Shown here: piece after piece, positions 43,126-52,900 of the stretch | How positions within the stretch are numbered: the first letter of the stretch is position 1 | Layout of the letters: the number at the start of each line of letters is the position of its first letter | Assembly: GCA_002205125.1 (NCBI GenBank) | Contig: NIOE01000008.1 | Span: 1 to 64,000 of the forward strand | Source: Roseateles noduli | GTDB lineage: Bacteria; Pseudomonadota; Gammaproteobacteria; Burkholderiales; Burkholderiaceae_C | Reading direction: 5' to 3' | DNA length: 64,000 nucleotides | Translations under genes and position numbers: made by a program | The notes under the pieces: model-generated | What the model saw: the letters and a program-made list of their open reading frames with translations, nothing else | Told to the model about the DNA's origin: nothing | The model's database searches: none

Positions 43126-43941
43126 ATGCACAGGCGCGATGAACGGGGGATGGCCCCGACCACCGACACCGTTGTCCACGCCGCGCCGGGTTCGCCCCCG
43201 CCCGCGGCCCTGCAGCCGCCCCTTCCCGGGGCCGTGCCGACGCAGCCGATCCGGCTGCGCGCGCGGGCCGCGAGTGCGCAGGAGATGGGCGCCATCCCCT
43301 GGCTGAAGGCGATCGAGCCCGAGCTGCGCGAGCGCGTCGCGTCCAGCATCCAGGTCGCGGAGGTCGAGGTCGGCGAGCGCATCTGCCGCATCGGGCGCGA
43401 GGCCAATTTCTGGTTCGGCGTGGTCGACGGCTTGCTGAAGATGAGCAACGACGAAGCGGCGGCGCGGCAGGTCACCTTCACCGGCGTGCCGCCGGGCGGC
43501 TGGTTCGGCGAGGGCACGCTGCTCAAGCGCGAGGCCTACCGCTACAACATCCAGGCGCTGCGGCGCAGCGTGGTCGCGGGGCTGCCGCTGGAGAGCTTCC
43601 ACGAACTGCTGGCGACCAGCCTGGCCTTCAACCGCTACGTGCTCAACCAGCTCAACGAGCGGCTGGGCCAGTTCATCGCCGCGCGCGAGATCGACCGCCA
43701 GAGCGATCCCGACCTGCGCGTGGCGCGCAACCTCGCGGCGCTGTTCCACCCGCAGCTCTACCCCGGGGTGAACGGGCTGCTGCGCATCACGCAGCAGGAG
43801 CTGGGGCATCTGGTGGGGCTCTCGCGCCAGCGCGTCAACGAGGCGCTGCGCCACCTGCAGGAGCAGCGCCTCATCGCCGTCGAGTACGGCGGGCTCCGGG
43901 TGCTCGATCTGGCGGGGCTGCGGGTCTATCCGCAGCAGTAG
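43126..43941 (+). CDS. Crp/Fnr-family transcriptional regulator
   Basis: A 271-residue regulator with an N-terminal extension of about 45 residues, a cyclic-nucleotide-type sensor fold (WLKAIEPELRERVASSIQV, the jelly-roll FWFGVVDGLLKMSNDEA, GWFGEGTLLKREAYRYN) and a C-terminal HTH (ITQQELGHLVGLSRQRVNEALRHLQEQRLIAVEYGGLRVLDL). The four cysteines needed for an Fnr iron-sulphur cluster are absent. Divergence from the ligase-liv cluster suggests it controls that cluster, possibly sensing an acyl-CoA or other metabolite. The start could also be the ATG at 43150. Confidence 0.88.
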   Translation: MHRRDERGMAPTTDTVVHAAPGSPPPAALQPPLPGAVPTQPIRLRARAASAQEMGAIPWLKAIEPELRERVASSIQVAEVEVGERICRIGREANFWFGVVDGLLKMSNDEAAARQVTFTGVPPGGWFGEGTLLKREAYRYNIQALRRSVVAGLPLESFHELLATSLAFNRYVLNQLNERLGQFIAAREIDRQSDPDLRVARNLAALFHPQLYPGVNGLLRITQQELGHLVGLSRQRVNEALRHLQEQRLIAVEYGGLRVLDLAGLRVYPQQ

Positions 43942-43951
43942 CGGGTCGGAC

Positions 43952-44542
43952 TCACGCCCCGAACGGCGTCGCTTCCGGCGGCTGCTGCGGCAGCGCCGCG
44001 TACTGGCCGGCGTTGATCTCGTAGAGCAGGCTGGCCGCCTCGCCGGGGCAGTCGGCGACCGAGCCGGTCAGGCGCAGGCCGACGCGCTCCAGCGTCTTGC
44101 GCGCCGCCGTGTTGCCCGGCGCCAGCAGCGCGTGCACCGAGGTCGCATGCAGGCTGTCGAAAGCCAGCGCCAGCGCGGCCGTCGCCATCTCCGCCGCGTA
44201 TCCGCGGCCCCAGTGGTCGGACAGGAAGTGGAACTCCAGCAGCAGCGCCGGCGCGCCGCAGATGCGGCCCCGGCTCAGGCCGCCGAAGCCGATCGCGCCC
44301 AGCGCGGGCTGATCCCGCAGCGCCACCGCCCACGGTCCCAGACCGTCGCGGGTCCAGAGCGCGCGCCACAGCTCCAGCCGCTCCGACGCGGCCGGACCGC
44401 CCGTGTCGAACCGGCGGTTCGCGGGATCGGTCAGGAGGTCGCGGAAGCTGCGGGCGTCCGCCGCGGCGGGCGGACGCAGGCTCAGCCGGCGGGTCGCGGT
44501 GAGCCGCTCGACGGCGGGGATGGAGATGAAGGGCGCAAGCAT
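43952..44542 (-). CDS. GNAT-family N-acetyltransferase
   Basis: A 196-residue RimL-like acetyltransferase. It has TATRRLSLRPPAAADARSF, WAVALRDQPALGAIGFGGLS, the acetyl-CoA loop SDHWGRGYAAEMATAAL (Q/R-x-x-G-x-A) and VHALLAPGNTAARKTLERVGL. The substrate is unknown. The first in-frame start is TTG at 44557, and the ATG at 44542 is preferred. It is convergent with the Crp/Fnr gene, 10 bases apart. Confidence 0.88.
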   Translation of the reverse strand: MLAPFISIPAVERLTATRRLSLRPPAAADARSFRDLLTDPANRRFDTGGPAASERLELWRALWTRDGLGPWAVALRDQPALGAIGFGGLSRGRICGAPALLLEFHFLSDHWGRGYAAEMATAALALAFDSLHATSVHALLAPGNTAARKTLERVGLRLTGSVADCPGEAASLLYEINAGQYAALPQQPPEATPFGA

Positions 44543-44866
44543 AGGGTTAACCCGCAAATTATGCGCCCAAGCCGGATTTCAAGTGCAACCTCGACCGAGG
44601 GGTCGGTGACAGCCCCGGACTTGCGTCACGAAATGTGACGAAGCGGAGGGAACCAAAGAAGCATTGGAGGAGTTGCTCGCCAATCGCCCGTTCGCCGGAC
44701 GATGCCCCTCGCCCGGGCGGTGCCGACAGCCCGCGGACAGGTCGGAAGAGCCCCGCTCGCATAGCATTCCTGACATCCGCGGGCCTTGCGGGGAACTGCT
44801 TCCCTGTCGAGTCCCGTCCCCCAGGACGACGCGGCGCCCCGGCGCCGCAGGAACGTGAGCCTCGCC
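44543..44866. other. 324-bp divergent region upstream of the two-component system
   Basis: It holds the promoters of the GNAT gene and the response regulator. The clearest element is the palindrome CGTCAC-GAAAT-GTGACG at 44624-44640, about 230 bases before the regulator. No further gene with a ribosome site is visible. Confidence 0.5.
44624..44640. promoter_or_regulatory. palindrome CGTCAC-N5-GTGACG
   Basis: Perfect six-base arms around GAAAT, slightly extended by CTT/AAG at the edges. It is similar to the palindrome at 61848-61863. It may be an operator for the adjacent two-component regulator or for a Crp-like protein. Confidence 0.45.
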
Positions 44867-45550
44867 ATGAAGCTGCTGGTCATCGAAGACAACCCGGACA
44901 TCGTCGCCAACCTGTTCGCCTACCTGGAGCCGATGGGCTACGCGCTGGACGTGGCCCGCAACGGCCTGGGCGGCCTGGCGCAGGCCGCCGCCGGCTCCTA
45001 CGACGCGATCGTGCTGGACCTGACCCTCCCCGGCCTGGACGGCCTGGACGTCGCCCGGCGCCTGCGCAAGGACTTCCGCCGCCCCACCCCCATCCTCATG
45101 CTGACCGCCCGCGACACCATCGCCGACAAGGTCACCGGCTTCGAGAGCGGCGCCGACGACTACCTCGTCAAGCCCTTCTCGCTGGTCGAGCTGGAGATCC
45201 GCCTCAAGGCGCTGATGCGCCGCTCCCACGGGCTGAACCTGAGCTCGGCGGTCAGCTACGCCGACGTCAGCTTCGACCCCGACACGCTGGAGGCCACCCG
45301 CGCCGGCAAGCCGCTGCAGCTGACGCCCACCGGCTACAAGCTGCTGTCCGCGCTGCTGCGCGAGGCGCCCAAGCTGGTCCGCCGCGAGGACCTCGAACGC
45401 GAGGTCTGGGGCAACGACCCGCCCGACAGCGACGCGCTGCGCACCCACATCCACGCGCTGCGCGCAGCGCTGGACAAGCCCTTCCCCGTCCCGCTGCTGA
45501 AGACCCATCCGGGCATCGGCTACCGGCTGGTGTCGCCCGATGCGGGATGA
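44867..45550 (+). CDS. OmpR/PhoB-family response regulator
   Basis: A 227-residue regulator. The receiver has MKLLVIEDNPDIVANLFAYLE, the phospho-Asp in IVLDLTLPGLDG, Thr in LMLTARD and Lys in YLVKPFSL. The C-terminal winged helix has LTPTGYKLLSALLREAPKLVRREDLEREVWG and HIHALRAALDKPF. The family often regulates envelope stress or metal resistance. It is coupled to the kinase gene by an 11-base overlap. A leader reading from 44786 exists but the ATG at 44867 fits the family. Confidence 0.94.
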   Translation: MKLLVIEDNPDIVANLFAYLEPMGYALDVARNGLGGLAQAAAGSYDAIVLDLTLPGLDGLDVARRLRKDFRRPTPILMLTARDTIADKVTGFESGADDYLVKPFSLVELEIRLKALMRRSHGLNLSSAVSYADVSFDPDTLEATRAGKPLQLTPTGYKLLSALLREAPKLVRREDLEREVWGNDPPDSDALRTHIHALRAALDKPFPVPLLKTHPGIGYRLVSPDAG

Positions 45551-46883
45551 ACCGGCACGCGAGCGCGACCCCCTTCGCCCCCCGTCCCGCGCCGGCCGCT
45601 CGACCTCCGCGCCCACCACGCTGCGCACCCGCGTCGCCGCGGCCTTCCTGCTGCTGACGCTGCTGGTCTGCGGCGCCTTCGCGGTGGCCGCGGTGCGCAT
45701 CGCTTCCAGCATCGAGGACCGCCTCGTCGACCAGCGCCTGGACCGCACCGCCGACGAGCTGGTCGCGCGCGAGAAGCAGGGCCTGGAGGCCGACCTGCCG
45801 CCCAGCGTCACGCTCTACCGCGGCGACGCCATCCCGCAGGCGCTGCGCGGCAAGCCGCCGGGCAAGTACACGCTGCCGCAGGACGACGCCACCTTCACCG
45901 CGCTGGTCCGCGACGACCTCGGCACGGTCTTCGTGCTGACCGACCGCGACGAGGACTTCGCCAAGATCGAGGCCGGCGTCTACGGCCTGCTCGGCCTGGC
46001 CTTCGTCTGCTGCCTGGGGCTGGCGCTGTTCCTGGCGCAACTGACCGCCAGCCGCATCGTCGCCCCGGTGACGGCGCTGGCCCGCGCCGTCGAGACCGAC
46101 GCCGCGCCGCGCGAGTACCCGCTGCTGGACTCGACCGACGAACTGGGCGTGCTGTCGCGCGCCTTCGCCGCCAAGACCGAGGCGCAGCAGCGCTACCTCG
46201 ACCGCGAGCGCTGGTTCACCGGCGACGTCAGCCATGAGCTGCGCACGCCGCTGGCCGTGATGCTGGGCGCCGCCGAGATCCTGAAGGCGCGGCTGCACGA
46301 CCGCGGCGACATGGTCGAGCTGGCCGAACGCATCCGGCGCACCGCGGCCGACACCAGCGAGCGCGTCGTCGCGATGCTGCTGCTGTCGCGCGATCCGGCC
46401 AGCATCGGCGCGCCGCCGACCGCGCTGCTGCCGCTGCTGCGCCAGGAGATGGAGCGCTGCCGGCCGCTGCTCAAGGGCAAGGAGGTCGAGATGACGCTGC
46501 ACGCGGCGTCCGACGACGCCGGCCTGGAAGTGCCCGCGCGGCCCGAGCTCGCCGCCATCGCGCTGGGCAACCTGATCCGCAACGCCTGCCAGTTCACCGA
46601 CCAGGGCCGCGTCGACATCCGGCTGGAAGCCGGCCGCGTGGTCATCGAGGACACCGGCATCGGCATCCCGCCGGCCGTGCGCGACCGGATCTTCGACCGC
46701 TTCATGCAGGTCGACCCGGCCGGCGCCGGCAGCGCGGGCCTGGGCCTGGCCATCGTCAAGCGCGTCGCCGAGCACCTGGGCTGGACCGTCAGCCTGGAGG
46801 CGCCGGTCAAGGGCGGGACGCGCTTCGTGCTGACGTTCGCGGCCACGCCGTCAGGCGTCCCGCTCTCGCCGTTCAATGCCTGA
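45540..46883 (+). CDS. sensor histidine kinase (OmpR/EnvZ type)
   Basis: A 447-residue membrane kinase. Two transmembrane segments (about 36-58 and LLGLAFVCCLGLALFLAQL) flank a periplasmic sensor of about 90 residues. A HAMP linker follows, then HisKA with the phospho-His in GDVSHELRTPLAVM, the N box LIRNACQFTD, and the G boxes IEDTGIGIPP and GLGLAIVKR. It is the partner of the overlapping response regulator. The ligand is unknown. Confidence 0.93.
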   Translation: MRDEPARERDPLRPPSRAGRSTSAPTTLRTRVAAAFLLLTLLVCGAFAVAAVRIASSIEDRLVDQRLDRTADELVAREKQGLEADLPPSVTLYRGDAIPQALRGKPPGKYTLPQDDATFTALVRDDLGTVFVLTDRDEDFAKIEAGVYGLLGLAFVCCLGLALFLAQLTASRIVAPVTALARAVETDAAPREYPLLDSTDELGVLSRAFAAKTEAQQRYLDRERWFTGDVSHELRTPLAVMLGAAEILKARLHDRGDMVELAERIRRTAADTSERVVAMLLLSRDPASIGAPPTALLPLLRQEMERCRPLLKGKEVEMTLHAASDDAGLEVPARPELAAIALGNLIRNACQFTDQGRVDIRLEAGRVVIEDTGIGIPPAVRDRIFDRFMQVDPAGAGSAGLGLAIVKRVAEHLGWTVSLEAPVKGGTRFVLTFAATPSGVPLSPFNA

Positions 46884-46921
46884 AAGGCATTTCCCGGGCC
46901 TCGCTACGCCGGGCTACGGCA

Positions 46922-47605
46922 TCACCGGGGACGATTCCGATGCGCCTGATCGCGCTGCGCCAGCAGTTCCGCGTACAGGCGCTGAAAGCGATCCAGGCAC
47001 TCCGGATCCCCCATCGCCTCTCCGATGTCCCGGCAGGCGGTCGCGCAACGCTTCCTGATCGCGCCAGAAACCTGATCGTGCAGCGAGCCGAAGGCCTGCC
47101 GGAGCTTCAGCAGATTGCCAGGTGCCACGTCCGGGGCAGGGCACTCGAACATCACCTCCACGTCGATGGAGTCGCGGTTGCAGAACGCCGCATCGTCGCG
47201 GGCGGCCTGAAGCAGGGAGCGGGATTCCGCACAGCAGGCATCCAGCCGGCGGACCGCTTCCGGGTTCAAGGACGCGACGGTTCGCGCCAGTTGATCCTCG
47301 GCCAACTTCAGCAGGGCATCGCTGCGCCGCGCCGCATCCTCGTCCCGATGCGAGAACAAGGACACGCCGCGCCCCATCGCGTCCTTCATCAGAACCACTT
47401 CGTCCCGCATCTGCTGGAAGCGTTGCCGCGGCGTCGCGGTCGGCGGTAGCGCCTCCCCGCGCTGCAGCAGTGCGTCGGCGGAACAGCAGAAGGCCTGAAC
47501 CTGCCGTGTGTGCGCTCTGGTGCCGGGGGTCGTCCGTGCCGGTGACGCCTCGTCCGGGGGAGCCCCTTCGTGCCATCGGGTGAGCCACGCGTAGATCCTG
47601 TGCAT
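46922..47605 (-). CDS. unknown protein, 227 residues, helical
   Basis: I do not recognise this protein. It starts MHRIYAWLTRWHEGAP at 47605 with a GGAG ribosome site nine bases upstream. It is mostly charged alpha-helix with several cysteines (FCCSAD, DACCAES, CNRDS, FECPAPD, KRCATACRD). No signal peptide or membrane helix is clear. It is convergent with the kinase and divergent from imuA, whose LexA box lies 112-131 bases upstream of its start. SOS control of this gene as well is possible but not shown. Confidence 0.65.
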   Translation of the reverse strand: MHRIYAWLTRWHEGAPPDEASPARTTPGTRAHTRQVQAFCCSADALLQRGEALPPTATPRQRFQQMRDEVVLMKDAMGRGVSLFSHRDEDAARRSDALLKLAEDQLARTVASLNPEAVRRLDACCAESRSLLQAARDDAAFCNRDSIDVEVMFECPAPDVAPGNLLKLRQAFGSLHDQVSGAIRKRCATACRDIGEAMGDPECLDRFQRLYAELLAQRDQAHRNRPR

Positions 47606-47716
47606 CGCCAATCTCCGGAAGAGGAAAAGCGCTGGAGTACCGCCCATCGGGCATGCAGGTTCCCCGATCCATGCTCAGGAGTTGAAACAGCCCTGGACGA
47701 GTCCGTCGCCGCCATA

Positions 47717-47736
47717 TACTGTATGTTCATACAGTC
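47717..47736 (+). promoter_or_regulatory. LexA (SOS) box upstream of imuA
   Basis: TACTGTATGTTCATACAGTC contains a perfect CTGT-N8-ACAG, symmetric over seven bases per arm and identical in form to the gamma/beta-proteobacterial LexA consensus. It ends 52 bases before the imuA ATG and overlaps a TATACT that could be the -10 element, so bound LexA would block transcription. Confidence 0.9.
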
Positions 47737-47787
47737 ATTTCACGCCGGTTCATGGACCGGCGTTTCTGTCTCCGACGACGAATCGCC

Positions 47788-48624
47788 ATGCCTCCCCCCT
47801 CCGTCCCTCTTGTCCCGCTTCCGCCGGCCGTGGCCGACGCGCTCTGGCGCGGCGACGAACTGGGCCGCGGCACCGACACCGTCTGGCCGAGCGGCTTCGA
47901 CGCGCTCGATGCCGAGCTGCCGGGCGGCGGCTGGCCCGGGCGCCAGCTGACCGAGGTGCTGCTGCCGCAGTTCTCGCTGGCCGAATGGCGGCTGGCGGGA
48001 CCGGCGCTGCGGCGCGTGGTCGCCGACGGCGCGGCGGTGGCGATGGTGGGGCCGCCCAAGCGCCCCCACCTGCCCGGCCTGATGCACCTGGGACTGGACG
48101 AACGCCACCTCGTCTGGATCGACGCGCGCGCGCCGTCGGAGCGGCTCTGGTGCGCTGAACAGCTGATCAAGTCCAACGCCGCCGGCGCGGTGCTGGCCTG
48201 GATGCCGCAGGCCGCGCCCGAGCAGCTGCGGCGGCTGCAGGTGCTGGCGCAGTCGTTCGAAGGACCGGTGTTCCTGTTCCGGCCGCTGTCGGCGCGCCAT
48301 GACCCGTCGCCGGCGCCCTTGCGGCTGCTGGCGACCATCGATGTCGACTGGGCCCTGGACGTCCGCATCCTCAAGCGCAAGGGCCCCGCCCACGACACCC
48401 CGCTGCGGCTGGCCTCCATCCCCGGCGGGCTGGAACACGTGCTCACGCCGCGCGTGATGCAGCCCAGCACGATGCGGCCGGTGGCGCCGGTGCCGGTGCC
48501 CGTGCCCGCCCCAGCGCCTATGTCCGAATCCCTCCACGAGCCCGTCGCGCTCGCCCTGTTCCCGGAGTTCTCCCATGTTGTGGGTCGCGCTGATCCTGCC
48601 GCCTCGTCCGCCGGCACCGTTTGA
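47788..48624 (+). CDS. imuA: ImuA, SOS mutagenesis cassette protein
   Basis: A 278-residue RecA/SulA-like protein of the damage-inducible cassette. Visible segments are VWPSGFDALDAELPGGGWPGRQLTEVLL, IDARAPSERLWCAEQLIKS and FLFRPLSARHDPSPAPLRLL. The glycine-rich GGGWPGRQLTE replaces a true Walker A, as usual for ImuA. It works with ImuB and DnaE2 in error-prone synthesis past lesions. The ATG at 47788 opens MPPPSVPLVP. It overlaps imuB by 50 bases. Confidence 0.9.
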   Translation: MPPPSVPLVPLPPAVADALWRGDELGRGTDTVWPSGFDALDAELPGGGWPGRQLTEVLLPQFSLAEWRLAGPALRRVVADGAAVAMVGPPKRPHLPGLMHLGLDERHLVWIDARAPSERLWCAEQLIKSNAAGAVLAWMPQAAPEQLRRLQVLAQSFEGPVFLFRPLSARHDPSPAPLRLLATIDVDWALDVRILKRKGPAHDTPLRLASIPGGLEHVLTPRVMQPSTMRPVAPVPVPVPAPAPMSESLHEPVALALFPEFSHVVGRADPAASSAGTV

Positions 48625-49981
48625 GGACCCGACGACCGCGCCGCCGCCGCATCCCTGGGGGATCTGCGCGGAGACGCAGGCGGGGCTCGCGGTCTGGTGC
48701 CTGCAGTTCACGCCGCGCGTGGCCTTGATGGAGGACGCCGTGGTGATGGAGGTCGAGGCCAGCCTGCGCCTGTTCCGCGGCCTGCCCGCGCTCAAGGCGC
48801 GGCTGAGCGACGAGGCGCCCGACCTGGGCGCCGTCGGCATCGGCTGGGCGCCGTCGGCCACCGCGGCGCTGGTGCTGACGCGTTGCGGCGTGCTCGATCT
48901 CGGCGGTCGGCTGCTGCAGGCGGTGCTGGACCCGCTGCCACTGCAGACGCTCAGCGCCGGCGCGGAACATGCCGAGCCGCTGAGCCGCGCCGGCATCAAC
49001 ACGCTGGGCCAGCTGCGGGCGCTGCCGCGCGGCGGCATCAGCCGGCGCTTCGGCGCGGCGCTGCTGACGATGCTGGACCAGGCCTACGGCCTGCGGCCCG
49101 AGGCGCACGCCTGGGTGGCCCTGCCCGAGGACTTCCATGCCCGCATCGAACTGCCCAGCCGCGAGGACCACGCGCCCGCGCTGCTGCTGGGCACGCGGCC
49201 GCTGCTGATGCGGCTGTGCGGCTGGCTGGCCGCGCGCCATGCCGGCGCCACCGGCGTGACGCTGCACTGGGTGCACGACTCGATGCGCGCCAAGGACGCC
49301 GGCGAAGGCGGAAGCCTCACGGTGCGCACCGCCGAGCCGATCCGCGAGCTCGAACACTTCTGCCGGCTGATGGCCGAGCACCTGGCCAAGACCGAGCTGC
49401 TGGCGCCGGTCGGCGAGCTGCGGCTGGAGGCGGTCGGCGTGCAGTCGCTGGTCGAGGACAGCGGCTCGCTGCTGCCCGACGTGGTGCGCACCGGCGAGAC
49501 GCTGTACCTGACGCTGGAACGCATCGCCGCGCGGCTCGGACCGGAGCGCGTGCTGCAGCCGATCCTCGCCGACGATCACCGGCCCGAATGGATGACGCGC
49601 TGGCGCACCTGCGGCGACGGCCGGACGCCCTCCCGCCGCAAGGGCCGGCAGGCGGCGGTGCGTGCGCCGACGGTGCCGGAACCGGCCTTCCTGCTCGACC
49701 CGCCGTTGCGGCTGGCGGTGCGCGAGCACCGGCCCCATTACCAGGGCCCGCTGACCCTGCTGATCGGCCCGGACCGCGTCGAAGGCGGCTGGTGGGACCG
49801 CGTGCCCGCCACGGAACAGCGCACGCAGCATCACCGCCAGGTGACCCGCGACTACTGGATCGCCGTCAACGAGAACGCGGGCGTGCTGGCCGTCTATCAG
49901 GAACGGTTGACCGCAGCGGGGAACGAGGGCGAAGAGAAGGTGGCCGTCGAGGCGTGGTACCTCCACGGCATGTATGCCTGA
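48575..49981 (+). CDS. imuB: ImuB, catalytically inactive Y-family polymerase-like protein
   Basis: A 468-residue DinB/UmuC-like protein that lacks the acidic catalytic residues (it starts MLWVALILPPRPPAP rather than a D-x-D motif), typical of ImuB. The palm, finger and little-finger regions remain recognisable, with GIGWAPSATAALVLTR, LSRAGINTLGQLRALPRGG and the C-terminal DYWIAVNENAGVLAVYQE. It bridges DnaE2 and the beta clamp. It overlaps imuA and the dnaE2 start (8 bases), so it is translated as part of the operon. Confidence 0.93.
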   Translation: MLWVALILPPRPPAPFEDPTTAPPPHPWGICAETQAGLAVWCLQFTPRVALMEDAVVMEVEASLRLFRGLPALKARLSDEAPDLGAVGIGWAPSATAALVLTRCGVLDLGGRLLQAVLDPLPLQTLSAGAEHAEPLSRAGINTLGQLRALPRGGISRRFGAALLTMLDQAYGLRPEAHAWVALPEDFHARIELPSREDHAPALLLGTRPLLMRLCGWLAARHAGATGVTLHWVHDSMRAKDAGEGGSLTVRTAEPIRELEHFCRLMAEHLAKTELLAPVGELRLEAVGVQSLVEDSGSLLPDVVRTGETLYLTLERIAARLGPERVLQPILADDHRPEWMTRWRTCGDGRTPSRRKGRQAAVRAPTVPEPAFLLDPPLRLAVREHRPHYQGPLTLLIGPDRVEGGWWDRVPATEQRTQHHRQVTRDYWIAVNENAGVLAVYQERLTAAGNEGEEKVAVEAWYLHGMYA

Positions 49982-52900
49982 CGCCGCATCGACCGACGCC
50001 TCGGCCCTCCCCGCCTCGGTCCTCCCCGACTACGCCGAGCTGCGCTGCCTCAGCAACTTCAGCTTCCTGAAGGGCGCGAGCTGGCCCGAGGAACTCGTGC
50101 TGCGTGCGAAGGAGCTCGGTTATGCCGCGCTCGCGATCACCGATGAATGCAGCATGGCCGGCATGGTGCGGGCTCACGTGGCGGCGAAGCAGCATGGCAT
50201 GACGCTGCTGGTGGGGAGCCAGCTCCTCATCGAGCCGGTCTCGGACGACGAGGGGCCCTTCACGCTGGTCGTGCTGGCCTGCAGCCTGAACGGCTACGGC
50301 AACCTGTGCCAGTTCATCTCGCGGCTGCGGCGTTCGTCCGAGAAAGGCACCTACCGCTGCACGCCGGCCGACATCGGCCCGCAGACGCTGGACGACTGCG
50401 TCGTGATCGCCTGCCCGGACCGGCATGCGACGCCGGAGCACCTGCTGTCGATGTCGCGCTGGCTGCTGACGCGCTTCACCGGACGCTGCTGGCTGGGCAT
50501 CGACCAGCCGCAGCATGCCGACGACGAGATCCGCCTGCTGCGCCTGCGCGAGGCCGGCGCGCTGACCGAGATCCCGCTGGTGGCCGTCGGCGACGTCACC
50601 ATGCATGTGCGCAGCCGCAAGCCGCTGCAGGACGTGCTGACCGCGACCCGGCTGGGCAAGCCGCTGACGGACTGCGGCCAGGCGCTGGACCGCAACGCGG
50701 AGCGCCACCTGCGCCACCGCGGGCGCCTCGCGCTCAGCTTCCCGGCGGACCTGCTCGCCGAGACGCTGCGCGTGGCCGGGCGTTGCGACTTCAGCCTCGA
50801 CGAACTGCGCTACCACTACCCCTCCGAGGTCGTGCCCGACGGCCAGACGCCGGCCAGCCACCTGCGACGGCTCACCTACGAGGGCGCGGGCCGGCGCTGG
50901 CCCGCGGGCGTGCCCGCCGCGGCCGGCGAGCAGATCGAGCGCGAACTCGCCCTCATCGAGGACCTGCGCTACGAGCACTACTTCCTGACCGTGGCCGACA
51001 TCGTCCACTTCGCGCGCTCGCAGGGCATCCTGTGCCAAGGCCGCGGCAGCGCGGCGAACTCCATCGTCTGCTTCTGCACCGGCGTCACCGAAGTCGATCC
51101 GGACCGGATGCAGGTGCTGTTCGAGCGCTTCATCAGCAAGGAGCGCAACGAGCCGCCGGACATCGACATCGACTTCGAGCACGAACGCCGCGAGGAGGTC
51201 ATCCAGTACCTCTACCGCAAGTACACGCGCGAACGCGCCGCGCTGGCGGCGGTGGTGATCTCGTACCGCGTGAAGAGCGCGCTGCGCGACGTGGGCAAGG
51301 CGCTGGGTTTCGAGCCCGAAGTGCTGGACACGCTGTGCAGCAACCATCAGTGGTGGGACGGCCAGACCATCGATGCGGAGCGGCTGCGCGAATCGGGGCT
51401 GGAGGCGGACGACCTCGCGGTGCGCCAGCTGGTCGAGATCACCTCGGAGCTGCTGGGTTTCCCGCGGCACCTGTCGCAGCATCCAGGCGGCTTCGTGCTG
51501 ACGCACGGGCCGCTCACGCGCATGGTGCCGGTGGAGAACGCCTCGATGCCGGACCGCACCGTCATCGAGTGGGACAAGGACGACCTCGACGCGGTGGGAC
51601 TGCTCAAGGTCGACGTGCTGGGACTGGGCATGCTGACGGCGATCCGCAAGACGCTGGACTTCGTCGGCAAGCGGGAACGTTATCCGTTCGAGCTGAAGGA
51701 CATCCCGGACGGGGACGACGCGACCTACCGGATGATCCAGCGCGCCGAGACCATCGGCGTGTTCCAGATCGAGAGCCGCGCGCAGCGCAGCATGCTGCCG
51801 CGCCTGAAGCCCAGGACCTTCTACGACCTGGTCATCGAGGTCGCCATCGTGCGGCCGGGGCCGATCCAGGGCGGCATGGTGCATCCCTACCTGCAGCGCC
51901 GCCAGGGCTTCGAGCAGGTCGTGTATCCGCAGGGACTGGAGTCGGTGCTGGAGCGCACGCTGGGCGTGCCGGTGTTCCAGGAGCAGGTGATGCAGATCGC
52001 GATGATCGCGGCCGGGTTCTCGGGCGGCGAGGCCGACGAGCTGCGGCGCTCGATGGCGGCGTGGAAACGCAAGGGCAGCCTGGAGAAGTACCGCGCGAAG
52101 CTGGTCGACGGGATGCGGGAGAGGAACTACCCGGTGGCCTTCGCCGAGCAGATCTTCGAGCAGATCAAGGGCTTCTCGGAGTACGGCTTCCCGGAGTCGC
52201 ACGCCGCGTCGTTCGCGCTGCTGGTCTACACGAGCAGCTGGCTGAAATGCCACCGTCCGGCGGAGTTCCTCGCGGGCCTGCTGAATGCGCAGCCGCTCGG
52301 CTTCTATTCGCCGAGCCAGCTGGTGCAGGAGGCCAGACGCAATGGGGTCGAGGTGCTGCCACCCGACGTGACGCACAGCGATTGGGACTGCACGCTGGAG
52401 CGCGCGGACGGCCGCGTCATCCGGCCGGCGCGACGCGGCGCGGAGGCACAGACGCTCGATGCGCTGCCGCTGGACGAGGACGGCATCGTCGTGGAGGACG
52501 ACGGCGATCCGTTCCTCGACGCACAGGAAGCGCTGGCGGCCGACGCGGCGCCGGTGAAGGTGCGACTGGGATTGCGGCTGGTCAAGGGCTTGCAGCAGGC
52601 GTCGGCGGGGCTGATCTGCCGGGAGCGTCGCAACGGTCCGTTCAACGATGCGGAGGACCTGGCGCGACGCACCGGGCTGAACCAGCAGCAGATGACGATG
52701 CTGGCGTCGGGCGACGCGCTGACCAGCATCAGCGGCCACCGTCGCCAGCAGATGTGGGATGCGGCCGCGCAGCACGCGCCGCCGCCCTTGCTGGCCTCGG
52801 CGCCGGTGCAGGAGGATTTCCTCGCGCTGCCGCTGGCGCCGGAGGGCGAGGAGATCGTCTTCGACTACGCGTCGCTGGGCCTGACGCTGCGCCGCCATCC

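Noticed and set aside
46875-46891. AATGCC...GGCATT hairpin at the end of the kinase gene
   Set aside because: A six-base stem overlapping the stop codon with no T run. Too weak to call a terminator.
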